A DNA stretch of 64,000 bases, from positions 71,474,757-71,538,756 of the forward strand of contig CM077165.1 in the NCBI GenBank assembly GCA_039583875.1, written 5' to 3'. The position numbers were made by a program, and so were the translations under genes. How positions within the stretch are numbered: the first letter of the stretch is position 1; every line of letters begins with the position of its first letter. Source of the stretch: Platanthera guangdongensis. Its lineage: Eukaryota; Streptophyta; Magnoliopsida; Asparagales; Orchidaceae. The notes beneath the pieces are model-generated. The model saw only the letters and a list, made by a program, of their open reading frames with translations. It had not been told where the DNA came from and made no database searches. Shown here one piece after another: positions 31,939-44,310 of this stretch.

Positions 31939-33198
31939 TGTTGGAACCCTAGTTCTTATTTGGGCAAGGATCACTATTAGGATGTTTAGATTGACCCAAA
32001 ATATATAGTCAAGGGTCATAGGATTATTTCCAGGTTTGCTCCTTCAGAAAAATTCCAGAGAAGTTCAGATTTGAAGTTCAGAAATTCAGCTTAAAGAAAT
32101 TCTCCGAGCTTAGTTCAACGAACTCTGAGCTCAGCTCAAAGAAAGCTGTAAAAGCTCAATTCAAATATTATGTACAGTTCAAAATCTATGAGCTCAGTTC
32201 GACGAACTCCGAGCTGAGTTCAATGAACTCCGAGCTGAGTTCAACGAACTCTGAGCCTAGTTTGAAGAAAGGTTTAAAATTCAGTTTGACGAATTCTGTG
32301 CAGTATTCAGACAAAAATATTTACAGCTAGCAGAACTAATTAAGGCTTAATTAAAGGAGATTATAGCTATCAAATTTAATGCTATATATTCTTATGAATA
32401 TAGCTGTTTGGAGGCTGCATTAATTATGAATTAAATCAGAATTTAATGCTAATTGATTCCCAAAACAATTACCATTCTTCGAGAATGATTCAGCCACTGC
32501 AGACAATGTAAATTCAAATGTTTGAATTATATTCAGACAATATATAGAGACATTTATGCAGTACAAAAGGTGTAGATGATGAAGCAGTGAGAGAGAAGAA
32601 AGAGAAACAACAATAACAAATCAGTGAATCAGTGAAGAACAACACCCCTCTCACACACACAGAGTTCTTCATCATTTGCTTCAAGCTTCCAAGGGACAAC
32701 TACTCAAAATCAGTCCAAGAAGCTTCTGAAGAGCAACATCACTTTGAAGGCCTACACCCTATAGCAAAGCTTCCCTCTTTCCTGAACCATTCAACATCTC
32801 AGGGGGAGCTTTGACATCATCAGCATCCACTAGTCTTCTCTCAGTTGTATTTGAGACAGAGAAGACAACATCACTTCCTTTCCCTTTCCTGTGTATAGGG
32901 TTATATCTCCCTTCAAAAGTTAACCCCCTTGGTTGCAAGTCTCCTGATCAAAAGACTTGGGTTGGTTTTTGAGCACCTGATCAAAAGCTCATTGGTGGCA
33001 GTCACCTGATCAAAACCTGCTAGTGGATTCCTACCAGGGTGGTAGAAGAGTGGATGTACCCAAGTTTAGGGGAACTACTATATTCCTTGTTGCATCTGTG
33101 TTGCTTGCTCTCTTTATTTATTTTTTTGCTGTTCTCACTCTTTTATATAACATATATAGTTAACTAGAGTAAAATAAGATCTATCCTCTCACTTTTCA
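31939..33198 (+). repeat. 5' LTR of element C (1260 bp)
   Basis: The LTR starts TGTTGGAACCCTAG and ends CTCACTTTTCA before the primer site. The words GTTCGACGAACTC and GAGCTGAGTTCAA recur at about 32110-32290. A GTATAGGG stretch near 32900 may hold the start region, and a decayed form of the AGTGG/CCACT repeat is at 33049-33079. It aligns with the 3' LTR at the beginning and around 32760-33080, but differs in the middle and in the last 130 bp. Confidence 0.82.
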
Positions 33199-33200
33199 AT

Positions 33201-33216
33201 TGGTATCAAATCCTGG
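33201..33216 (+). promoter_or_regulatory. Primer binding site of element C
   Basis: TGGTATCAAATCCTGG follows the LTR end after two bases. It matches the initiator-methionine tRNA type at its first eight bases. Confidence 0.82.
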
Positions 33217-33303
33217 ATTCCCTTGATTGTACAAGCTAACCCTTGAACCAAAGATCCTGAGTTAGATCTATCTTTTCATTTCTATTAGATATTCACACAC
33301 AGC

Positions 33304-34970
33304 ATGGACACAGAACAAAGATTATGCAAGCACCAGACCTCCAGTTTCAAACCTAAATAGGTTTGCCATCTGGAAGGCAAGAATCAAGTTATATATGAAC
33401 TCTATTGATGAGGACATTTTCAATTCCATTGTGACAGGTCCTCCTCAAGCTTCTACCTCTACAGCAACCTCCAGCAATAATGCAGTTCCACCACCTGAGT
33501 GGACTGAGGCCCAGAAGAAGGCAAAAATTGCTGATGCCAAGGCCATGAATATTCTGGCCCAAAATAATGTAGATGATATTTTTCAAAGTAGTGGCTTAAT
33601 ACACATCAGCCAAAGCCATATGGGATTGCCTCAATCAAATGGTGGCTGGATATGCTGATGAAAGATAGGATAGGAGATCCAATCTCATATCCCAATATAA
33701 GAATTTCAAGAAGGAGGAAGCTGAATCAGTAGCAGACATGTACAATAGGTTGATCTCAATCATCAATGAGCTGAAAACCTTGGACAAGGACATCACCCTC
33801 ACAGAGTTGAATGATAAAATCCTTATGTGCTTCCCAAGCGCATGGGATTCAAGGATCCGGCTCATCATGGAGGCCAGGAGCCTGAATGAGATTCCCACTG
33901 AATCTCTTTTAGGAAAGCTTAAGTCCTATGAGCAGCTTATCAAATCCAGAGAAGCAGCTGAGCAAAGAACACCTCATCTAGCAAGGAAGGAGCATATCAT
34001 TATATTCAAAGATGCTGAGGAGACAGAGACTCCAACAGTGAATGAAGAACTGATGTCTCTCTTTGCCATGAGATTCTACAAGATGGCATGGAAAGACTTT
34101 AGAAGAAAGTCATCCAGACAGGATGACAAGCTAAGGTATGATAAAACCTCCACTAAAGAAGTGGTGTGCTTTGGGTGTAGGAAACCTGGACACTTCCTCT
34201 CAGAGTGTCCAGAGACTCAGAAGAAGGAGAAGAGAAGAGAGAAGGATACAAGAAGACAGCAAAGCAGCAGGCCTTCCTCCAGCAGACACAAGAAGAAGGA
34301 GAAAGGCTTTGTAGCTGAAAGCTGGAGTGAAACAGATGATGAATCCTCATCTTCCAACTCCAGTGAAGAAGAAGAGGAGGCAAGGGCCAAATAAGTATGC
34401 CTCATGGCCATTAATGCCTCCAGGAGCCAATCAGATGAAGATGCATCTGACAATGAAGAAGCTTCAAAATCTGAAGCTGACTAGGTATTTTCTTCTTTTG
34501 ATTATAACTCTGATTCATTCAAATCTAAATTTAAAATCATGTGCATAGATCTAATAAATTCAGAAAAAAAATTAAGACACTTAGGGAAAAAATAGGAAAC
34601 CAATAAAATGTTATTTCTGAAAATAATAGGTTAAAGGATGAATTAAATTTAGCTTAATGAACAAATTGTCCTATTAAATACTGAGTTATGTGAGGCTAAA
34701 CAACTTGAGGAAACTCTCAATGGGAGAAGCCTCAAGTTGATGGACATTACAAGCACTGTCAATGTCAGACTAAATGGCAAGCTGGGATTGGGTGCTTCAT
34801 CAAGTTTGCCCCCCATTCTCAAGAAGAATATTTTGACAACCCCCATCAAATTTGTTTCAGCTAAGGGGAAAGAAACAATAAACCATAAACAAACCATAAA
34901 AGAAATTCTCAAATCAAAAGGTCAAAATAACAAAAATCAGAAAACCTTAGGTAAAAACAAATTTTAGCAG
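33304..34970 (+). pseudogene. Copia gag with one CCHC knuckle (element C)
   Basis: The ATG at 33304 starts MDTEQRLC, but a frameshift within the first ten codons shifts the reading to NLNRFAIWKARIKLYMNSIDED, the usual gag start. A second frameshift near 33590 leads to the longest open stretch (33738-34394) with VADMYNRLISIINELKTLDKDIT, SLLGKLKSYEQLIK, a knuckle CFGCRKPGHFLSEC (about 34168-34210), a basic region and an acidic Ser/Glu tail. After the stop at 34392-34394 the sequence remains gag-like up to KNKF near 34967. No second knuckle is present, so the gag architecture differs from A, B and M. Confidence 0.8.
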
Positions 34971-34974
34971 ATTT

Positions 34975-35220
34975 CGTCGAACTCAGATCGACGAAATGTG
35001 TCCTAGTTCGTCAAACTCTAGTCGACGAACTCTGAACGCAAACTTAAGCTATAATTATTCATCTAACTGCGATCGACGAACTTTGTATGGTTCGTCGAGC
35101 AAAGATCGACGAACGTGGGCACAGAAAATGACTATGTCCATTCTTTGGGAAGAGATCGACGATCTCATTCCAATTCGTCGAACTCTGGTCGACGAACTCA
35201 CAACATTTCATCGAACCTAG
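34975..35220 (+). repeat. TCGACGAA word array between gag and protease (element C)
   Basis: Repeated GATCGACGAA, GTCGACGAACTC and TTCGTCGAAC words occur about every 30 bp. They are the same family of words as in the LTR of C and in its post-pol spacer (38600-38880). No protein similarity is seen. An array between gag and protease was not found in A, B or M. Confidence 0.65.
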
Positions 35221-35438
35221 AAAGACTTAACAAAAATTATAACTATAACAGCAATTTCTATTAAATTCCAGAAAACCATTTAACCCATTAGATGACTGGA
35301 TAATTCCACCAAGAAGATATCATCCTTTAGGTATAACAAATCTCAACCAGATTTCTCTGTGATATCTAGTTTATCAACAATATAAAGGACCTAATGTAAC
35401 CTGGTTCAAGAAGAACTAATTATTTTTACTGCAGGAAA

Positions 35439-38400
35439 ATGGTTGTCCTAGTGATTAATCAAACCTGGTACCTGGACAGTGGATGCTCCAAACATATGAC
35501 TAGCAGCAAGGACAATTTAATCAACTACAAGTCCAAGCTGGGACCAAAGGTAATCTTTGGTGACTCAAAATGTGGCCAGTCAGAAGGCCATGGAGAAGTG
35601 AAAATTGAAGCAGTCACCTTCAAGAAAGTGTCTTATGTCAGAGGACTCAAGCATAACCTCATCTCTATAAGCGAATTATGTGATGAAGGTTATCAGGTAC
35701 ATTTCAACTCAACTTCTTGTATTATTTCTAATAAAGAAAAATAAAAAGTTTTAATTGGAAATAGACAAGGAAATATATATTTAGTTGATTTCTATTCTGC
35801 CAATTCAGATATTTGTTTGCTTAATATTGTTAGCAATCAAAATGAACTTTGGTATAAAAGGCTCGGTCATGTTAACATGAAAAATATTGCTAGACTATCA
35901 AAAGACAACCTTGTGAGAGGTTTACCATCTGGTCCCTACAAGAAGGAAGGTCTCTGCAGGGCTTGTCAATTAGGTAAGCAAACTAAATCTAGCTTTAAAT
36001 CAGTAAATAAAAGTGATTCACCTAGGATTTTGTATTTGCTACATATGGATCTTTTTGGACTCATTGCTATACAAAGCCTAGGAGGGAAATCATACACCTT
36101 AGTTATTGTAGATGACTTATCAAGGTTCACTTGGGTGTTCTTTCTGAGACCTAAGTCAGATACCTTTAAAGTTCTTACAGATTTTCTCAGGACCCTACAG
36201 ATTGAGTACTCTACTCGTCTTATATTAATCAGAAGTGATCATGGTACAGAGTTTGAATCTCTTCTTATGCATGAGTTCTGTGAGAAGGAAGGTATCATGC
36301 ACTACTTCTCAGCTCCTAGAACTCCCCAACAAAATGGGGTAGCTGAAAGGAAAAATAGGACCCTAATTGAAGCTGCAGGTACATTGCTTGCAGATGCTTA
36401 TATGCCCTTATCCTTTTGGGTAGAGGCTGTAAACACAACAAATTATGTCCTGAATAGAAGTTTTAATACATAAACTAAAGAATAGGACTCCCTATAAATT
36501 ACTTAAAGGGAAGAAACCTAAAATCACATATTTTAAAGTATTTTTGTTGTATATGCTATATACATAATAACAACAAAAAATATATTAGAAAGATTGAAGC
36601 TAAGGCTGAAGAGGGAATTTTTCTAGGATATTCCCAAGTAAGCAAAGCTTATAGGGTATTTAACAAATCCTCCTTAAAATTGAAGAGTCTATACATGTAA
36701 CATTTGATGAGGCTAACATGTCTTGCAAGGAGAAAGAAGTTTCTACCAGTAATCCTTTGCAGGTACCTCACTTGTGTGAGAACTTGGATGGACTAAGCCT
36801 CACCCAAGAGGCTCCAACACATCCTTCTCCACAAGATGAAGAAGAAAGTGAAGATGAAGGAACTGAAGTGACTGAACCTCATCCAATAGCAAACTCAATT
36901 CCACAAGAGGAACAAATTCAAAATGCTGTTGCAGAACCAACTCCACCAACTGACTTTGTCACACTCAGGTATCACCCCAGATCCCAAGTAATTGGAGACA
37001 TGTCAGCAGGTGTACAGACAAGGCATCTACTCAACCAAGACTTAATGCATGCATGTTTTCTCTCTCAGGTTGTAAACCTCGGTCCATAAAAAATGCTGAG
37101 CAGGATCCTCACTGGATCATTGCAATGCAAGAGGAACTTAACCAATTTGAGAGATGTAGAGTTTGGGATTTGGTTCCAAGATCTCAAGACTACCCAGTCA
37201 TTGGAACCAAATGGGTATATAGAAATAAACTAGATGCCCAAGGTACAATTGTGAGGAATAAGACTAGGCTTGTTGCTCAAGGATACATGCAAGAAGAAGG
37301 CATAGATTATGATCAAACATTTGCACCGGTTGCAAGGTTAGAGGCCATCAGAATTTTTCTGGCCTATGCTACCTACAAGAAATTCAAGGTATATCAAGAT
37401 GGATATGAAGAGTGCATTTTTTATAATGGAGTACTGAAAGAAGAGGTTTATGTTGAACAATCTCCAGGTTTTGTCTCTCCAACTCATCCTTATCATGTAT
37501 TTAAATTGCATAAAGCACTTTATGGACTAAAGCAAGCTCCAAGAGCTTGGTATGAGACCCTAGCTAGTTTTTTGATAGGACATAAATTCATTAGATGCAT
37601 AGTAGATAAAACACTTTTCACTAGATATCACAAGGACCAAACCTTGTTAGTACAAATCTATGTAGATGACATCATATTTGGGTCTACTGATTCCAAATTA
37701 TACAAGAGGTTCTCTGACCTCATGCATTCAAAATTTGAAATGAGTAGCATGGGTGAGCTCTCCTACTTCCTTGGTATCCAAGTGAAGCAGCTCCCTGATG
37801 GCATCTTCATCTCTCAAGCTAAATATGCTAAAGAGCTTATAAAGAAGTTTGGGATGGATGATGCCTCAGTAAAGAGAATACTCATGCTACAAATGTTGTA
37901 ATAGGCTCTGATGCACATGGGAATCACTGTGGATCAGAAACTATATAGCGGACATTGTTGGGTCCCTACTATACCTTACAGCAAGCAGACCTGATATTAT
38001 GTTTGTCACATGCCTTTGTGCTAGGTTCCAGGTGAACCGTAAAGAATCTCACCTAATTTTCTTAAAAAGAATTTTGAGATATATAAAGAGTTGTCCTTGT
38101 CTAGGACAATGGTATTCTACTGAGTCAGAATTTGAGTTAACTGGATACTCAGATGCTGACTTTGCAGGATGCAGGGTGGATAGAAAAAGTACCTTATGAG
38201 ATTAGTGTCTTGGTTTTGTAAGAAAAAAATCATATGTGTCCACTTCAATTGCTGAAGTAGAGTACATTGCAGCTGGCAGCTGCTATTCACGGATGTTGTG
38301 GATTCAGAATCAGCTACTAGACTATGGTCTCAACTTAAATAATTCAACTCTACTCTGTGATAACACAAGTGTTATAGTCATAGCACAAAATCGAGTCCAT

Positions 38401-38592
38401 CACAGTAAGACTAAACATATAGACATTAGGCATCATTTCATTAGAGAGTGTGTAGATAAAAACAAAATTAAACTTATCTATATCTACACTGATTTACAAA
38501 TAGCTGACATTCTCACCAAACCTCTGGATGAAAGAAACCACCTGTTCTTTATAAATCAGCTTGGAATGATCAATGGAGAAGACTTAGTTTAG
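35439..38592 (+). pseudogene. Copia pol remnant (element C)
   Basis: Protease keeps its active site (YLDSGCSKHMTS, near 35470). The GAG_pre-integrase domain (WYKRLGHVNMKN, CRACQLGKQT) and integrase core (HMDLFGLIA, VDDLSRFTWVFF, RSDHGTEFES, TPQQNGVAERKNRTLIEA) form one open frame at 35817-36473. A frame break at 36470-36690 precedes an acidic linker. Reverse transcriptase (37053-37901) has [41 protein letters not shown] and catalytic YVDD, but motif A is read out of frame over about 12 codons because of two compensating small insertions (37398 and about 37420). RNase H follows after frameshifts near 37900 and 38200 (DADFAGCRVDRKS, STSIAEVEYIAAGS, ADILTKPLDE), ending with the TAG at 38590-38592. 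Confidence 0.87.
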
Positions 38593-38905
38593 TTTCTGTC
38601 TGCACTCGATGAATTTGCCAAAGTTCGTCGAACGGAGTTCGACGAACTGGGGAAAGTTCTTGAGATATTCGTTGAACGGAGTTCGACGAACTCTCTATGA
38701 GTGATGTTGTTTTCGTCGAACAGAGATCGACGAATTTACTTCAGAAAACTTTCGGTCGAATGGAGCTCGACGAAATGTCTTCAAATCTTCAGACTGAGCT
38801 CGATGAATTGTTTAACTCTAAATTATTTCGTCGACTTCCGATCGAAAAAAATTTAAATTTTCGTGGAACGGAGTTTGTCGATTCATATTCTGGAAAACCT
38901 TATAT
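38593..38905 (+). promoter_or_regulatory. Post-pol spacer array and possible ORF3 promoter (element C)
   Basis: Repeated TTCGTCGAAC, GAGTTCGACGAACT and GATCGACGAA words fill 38605-38880, matching the word family of the C LTR. A weak TTATATCT follows at 38900. The layout resembles A, B and M, but the TATA-like box is poor and closer to the ORF3 ATG. A pyrimidine tract ending TCTCTTGCAG lies just before that ATG (about 38966-38975) and looks like a splice acceptor. Confidence 0.4.
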
Positions 38906-38983
38906 CTAGGTTTTCTTCGACCTCCGTCCCACGCTTTCAGTTCCTTTGCACTTAATCTTTGCTTTTCTCTTGCAGGTGCTCTC

Positions 38984-39912
38984 ATGGTGATTCAAGCAGG
39001 AACTCTTGCCGTAATGAAATTTGACACAGGGTTTGATGTCGATTTCGATTCCTTTCAACATTCAGACCCAATCTTCCTGGGAATCCTGCAACTACTTGAA
39101 GACCAACAATTGAAGAATCTGCTATCGACTAGAATCAAGATATCTGCCACAGAAATCAAGGAATGGGTGTACACCTCAGCCACAACAGATGACCATACCA
39201 TGACCGGCACTATATCCGGTAATACTATTTCCCTAACTCCCGCCATTCTCACTGTAATTTTTGGATTAATCAATGGTGAAGAGGATTTAGAAATGGATAC
39301 TGAAGAGTATGATGAGATGCTAAGTCTAATGGGTTATTCTAGACAAACCCCTAACAAATTACTGAAGAAGCATCTTTCTACTGAATTCAAATTCCTAGCA
39401 GATATAGTGGGCAAAGTCTTGCTGGGCAAGCACACTGCACACGACTATATAACCAGACGCCAACTTTTGGTTATGTGTGTAGTGGTGAACAAGAAAAGGG
39501 TGAAATGGGCACAGATCATGTTTGATCTTATTAAGAAAAAGAATAATAAAAAGGAAGTCGGTTTTGGAAGGATCCTGGGGATCTTCTTGAAAGAAAAAGC
39601 TGTCGAATCCCTGGTCTCCACTACCATATTCATTAATGCCAACAAAAGGCTCACTTGTGCCATGTTTGGTAGGTAGGATAGGACCATCACAAAGCCACCT
39701 AAGGCTTCCTCCTCTACCACCAGAGCTTCTGAAAGTACAAGGGCTGATCCAGCCACTCCCCACCCTTCTGAAGAGATACGTCCTAAATCTCCATCCTCTT
39801 CCACCATTCCTTCTCTACACCAACCAAACCAACAAACACAATAACAAACACAACAACGACCACAACAACCTGTTCATGTTCCTGCTCTAGCTACATCTCC
39901 TGCCACCTCTCC
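38984..39912 (+). pseudogene. ORF3 N-terminal part (element C)
   Basis: The ATG at 38984 opens 230 codons (to the TAG at 39674-39676) beginning MVIQAGTLAVMKFDTGF. The domain has the same order as in A, B and M: ILQLLEDQQLKNLL, AILTVIFGLINGEEDLEMD, then FLADIVGKVLLGKHTAHDYIT and KKRVKWAQIMFDLIK. It resembles the putative plant transposon protein family. After the stop the same frame continues Pro/Ser/Thr-rich with one more stop, up to the duplicated TCTCC where gypsy element D is inserted. The continuation is at 56819. Of the four ORF3 copies here this is the best preserved N-terminal domain. No signal peptide is evident. Confidence 0.7.
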
Positions 39913-42900
39913 TGTAAAACCCCCCCCCCCCCCCTTTTTTCTTTTCAACACCGGGGTCTTAGGCCCAGAACCGCCGTTTTGTGGTGACTCCTTCACGCCC
40001 TGAAGGGTCATCACCACAAAGCGCCGTTTCTGCCGGCCAAATTCGATCACAGAAAAGTAGCACAATAAAGTAAATGCAAACTAGCAGTCCACAGAAAATC
40101 ACATATCATAGTAAATAAATCTCCACGAAAGGGAGTGTCCACAGAAAATACATATCAGAGTGCTAAACTACGGGCTTATGCCCGGTACATCATATCCTCA
40201 CTACAAAATCACTCATGCGGAAGCAAAAGCAGAAAAACTACTCAAGGTCGAGACTCATGGTCCCAGCTGTATAAACTCCGGAGCTAGACTGCCCCACCTC
40301 CAAGCGCACCAGTCTCTGGGGCTGCTCCTCGATGCTGGGCTCCTCGATCCCCTAAATGATGCGGTTCGAAAACCGTTAGTCTAAATAGACTAAGCCCTAT
40401 CATCCCCCGCCCCTTCCCCCATGGCTCCTAGGCACCGAGCCGAGAGGAAGAAAGGGGAGGTCTTCAAGGTGGAGAATATCAAAAACGGATGGCAGCGGAC
40501 CTATACTAGCAATTCTATAACAGGTATAGACAATAAGCTGAAATATGAAAAGTAACCTTCACTTATATGAGAACACATAAGCCAAGGGGTCTTCTGCAAG
40601 GCTCCCATCGTATAAAAAGTCTCATACCAATTTATACGTTGGGGTGTCGGTTATCAAACAGCAATAAATATATATATCAAAATTGACCTTAATTTATAAA
40701 CTTGCCCACACAAGCTTATAGACCAAGGGGTCGTTTAGCAGGGCCTAAAGTATAAGCGTCCCATTCCACTTATACTTTAGGTGTCAGGGTTGAATGAATC
40801 GATTATGCTATGACATGCAAGTGGGTATGATGGAACATGCAAGTGCAACGCACACACCCGACTCTATGCACACAGACCTTTAGTTCCCCCTTTCTGGAGC
40901 CGTAACCTCCCAGGATACCTCCGTAGTGGTAGACGGAAGCGGTGGGTTGGGCCTCGCCCACCTCTAAACCAGTAAAGCACTACCGGTCAGACCTATCGTA
41001 CGCCTCAACGCTTGGTGCACGAAGCGGACTCCTGCGTACTCTCGCCGGCTGGCGCACCGGACTTCTGTTGGCGAAGTGCTAACCACACTTGGCGAGTCAA
41101 TGTATTGGCGTCGGTGCATCGACCCTCCAATACTGAAGACCCACCACCTTAATTTTTCTTTCCTTTAATGCACATGCAATTTTAGCGTAATCAAAAAAAT
41201 GAGCTGAAGCTCCCCGGACCAAAATGTCCGTCTCAAACAATCGAGCCGAAGCTCCTCGAACCCAAAGTCCTTCTTTTAACCATCCGAGCCGAAGCTCCCA
41301 GCTATCTTCCTGTGCTACCTGTGTTCGTGAAATGTGCAACCCTAATTGCTAAGTTACTCTTTTCAGCTTGTTAATACAGTTTACGTTAACCCAGGACTGC
41401 CCCCGGTATTCCCTGTGAAGGGCTCTCAAGGGGCACTAGGAACTATGTTGGGATTACGCCCAGTGTTCCCTTTCGCAAGGTACTTATTATTATTATTGGT
41501 TGATTCCCTTACCCATTATTTTCTCATGTTACGATAGGCTGATCCTAGGGTGATTTGACTCTACTTCACCTCGGGGAGGGCGATCTTTCGTCGACCCCGA
41601 GCGCCTCTAAACCCTAGCCAAAACAACACTCAACTCATATTAGCTTCCAATGATGCTCCTAATCCTATTTATCCCTTCCAGCAAACCAACAAACCCAACT
41701 CATGTGCTCTAATTTATATTCCAATTTATTTCCTGCAGTTTTACTAAATGCAGACCACTTAAACTATATGACACGTAAAATGGGAGGTATGCCAAATGAT
41801 CATCCAGTACTCATATAAAAATTATCGGAGGGCTATTCTGGCATTTGTAGCCTAAATCCATAATTTCCTAATTTTCATAATTTAGCTGATAATTTATTTA
41901 TTTTTTATTCTAATGACCACAAGTTCCAAGTTTGAACATGAAGTACAAGTTTTAGACAAGATAAAATTCCACTAAATTTATGTTAAATGCAAAATGAATA
42001 ATCATCTAAAAATCCAGAATCTCCCAATTTTTCAGCAAGGTTTAAGCCCTTAAATTTTATTTCGAATTTATTCCATAATAAATCATTTAAAGGGGATGTA
42101 CAACAAAAATACTACCAAAAAATTAGAGAAAATTCCAGGACGATTATAAGGACACATAAAACCTCTAAATAAAGTTTCCTTATTTTTTTGAAAGAATTAT
42201 TCCCTGAAATAATTAAATATCCAATTCTCAAAATTTTGGCCTTATAAAGGAAGTTATGTAAATAGAGCTCTAAAAATTATAAATAAATTTCTACAAGTAC
42301 ATTTTGGCCTGGAAACATCAAAACCTAAGTCTCATGATATTTCAACAGATATATCATCAATAATTAATTATATACTACCAAGGCCCCTTTCCCAAGCTTG
42401 TGAAGGAAGTACCAAATATAATCAAGCAAAGATTATGATAAAATTCAGGGGTATTCACTTAGGCCTATAAGATCTTCTGACCAAGTTTCATCAGATTCAA
42501 ATGGACAGAATAACCATAAGCATTTTAAACATCATTTTGGGCCTTTTGGTAATTAACAAATGAAGTACTAGGAATAAAATCCATAAAATTCTAGTAAAAT
42601 TATCAGGGGCTCTAGATGGCCTAAAACCTACTCTACCCAAGTTCCATAGCTTTTGGGAAAGTTTTAGTGGCTGAATCTTCAAATTTGTGCTCCTACCCTA
42701 AAACTAAGGTTAGGGTTTTGAGCTGCCTACCTTCCTCCAAATCCCATAAGATTCCTTCCAGAGAAATTAGGATACACTACCTCCATTCCTACTGAGTTTC
42801 CAAGGTCATACAAGGGCATTTTCCCCGATGTCCTTCACAACCCCAAAAGGTCCTTCCTTAGGGTTTGAGGTTGAACCCTAGGGTAAATCAAGCCTAAATC

Positions 42901-43693
42901 ATCCCATTTTCCTTAAGAGGGTGACATTGGCCATGCCAAGTTAGTGTCCAAAACCTCAGCCTCTGTTGAGGGGAGGGGACCACCCTAAGTCCATAGTGCA
43001 CTTTTAATCAAGTATACCACCTTAAAGCCTAACTAGGGTTTGGTGATTCCCTAGCCAAACCCAATCCAAATGAGTTAAAATTTTGTATAGAACTAGGACT
43101 TGATGCTAGGGACCACTCTCCAAAATTTGGGAGGGTTTGGAGGTCATTTGACCACTTAATTAAATAACCCTGGCATTATTAAATAAAAGTAATAACTTTT
43201 GGCAAATTGTCTATAAAAATTATGATCTTTAGGCAGGCCCTAGGTATAGCTAGGTTAGACTCCCTGCCAAAATTTCAAGTGATTTGGACCAAGGATGAAG
43301 TGTGGGCACTCAGTTTAATGACTGCCTAGCCCTAAGTATATGTCACACCAAAATGGGTACCCTGGTCAGACCATGCACCCAAATGGGTTCAAACCAATTT
43401 TAAAATAAAGTAGACCCAAAGGGCTACAACTTTCATGTTGAAGGTTTTCCCACCAGGTTAGCCTAAGTATTTTTACAATTTAAAACCACAAATATCAAAA
43501 TCTGTGACATAAATCACATTATTATAAATATATTTCCTATAGTTTAATCACATAGCCGCACGAATCTTGAAGCAAAAGGGACGGAATCCCTTCATCTTCC
43601 TCCTTGGGCCGATGGCCAGGATTCATCCTGCCTGGAGCCACTTCCAAGCTCTGCCGCCGGTGATCCATCCCCTTCCCCGGTCGGCCACCGCCA

Positions 43694-43831
43694 CCACCAC
43701 CTCCGTTGAGGTGGTGGCTGTCGCCAGGCGGCGGCTCAGCCGCCGGAGGGGTGTTTTCCGGCGGTTCTAGTAGGAATTGTTTTGCCGAAAAACCATGAAA
43801 ATCATGGTTTGGATTGGGCTCAGTTGAGCCC
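43694..43831. other. Four consecutive perfect hairpins in LTR of D
   Basis: The stems are CCACCACCTC/GAGGTGGTGG (43694-43717), CCGCCGGA/TCCGGCGG (43740-43764), AAACCATGA/TCATGGTTT (43790-43810) and GGGCTCA/TGAGCCC (43816-43831). The loops are 4, 9, 3 and 2 bases. The other LTR retains all four near 55461-55600, the last with a six-base stem. Confidence 0.7.
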
Positions 43832-44310
43832 GAACCTTTAACGTAAGGAAACCTACGATCTACCCGTGAGTTAAGGAGAGGGGGAGGACCTTCCTGGCGG
43901 CCTGAATGCGGGAGGAACGGAGGGATGCCATTATCGATGGTGGCGGCGCTCGGCTTCTGCAACAACACAGTGGGACGACCTGTTCCCTCCAGGTAAAAGC
44001 TCGAAAATGTTCCCCTCTACCCACTGATGATGTTTAAATGGACAATTGGGGAGGGGGCGGCTGGTTCTTCAATGCCCATCAAACATCATTAATGGTGTGG
44101 CTCGGGTTGAGTGGGGGGGCTGAATCTACCTCTTGGTGGCCAGGAAATGGTTGGAATCAACTCCTCTTCCCTAGAGGAGTTGATTGCAGCCATTAAGAGT
44201 GGATGTTGGCCTCCCTTTGGCCGGCTCCCACTCTACCCTTCCTCTCCCCCATCTTCTCTCTCCACCATTAACATGAAGGGAAGCTCCCATCTCTCTCCTA
44301 GTCACCCATA

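Noticed and set aside
39920..39940. C15T6 run as a biological signal
   Set aside because: It lies at the decayed end of one LTR only; homopolymer slippage or sequencing error is the simplest reading.
42700..42720. Telomere-like TTAGGGTTAGGGTTT strings in the LTR of D
   Set aside because: Only one or two units occur, within TAGGG-rich LTR sequence, with no tandem array.
43537..43968. 143-codon minus-strand ORF in the LTR of D
   Set aside because: It is Pro/Gly-rich because of the GC-rich hairpin block, and the other LTR copy has only a shorter broken version, so protein constraint is unlikely.
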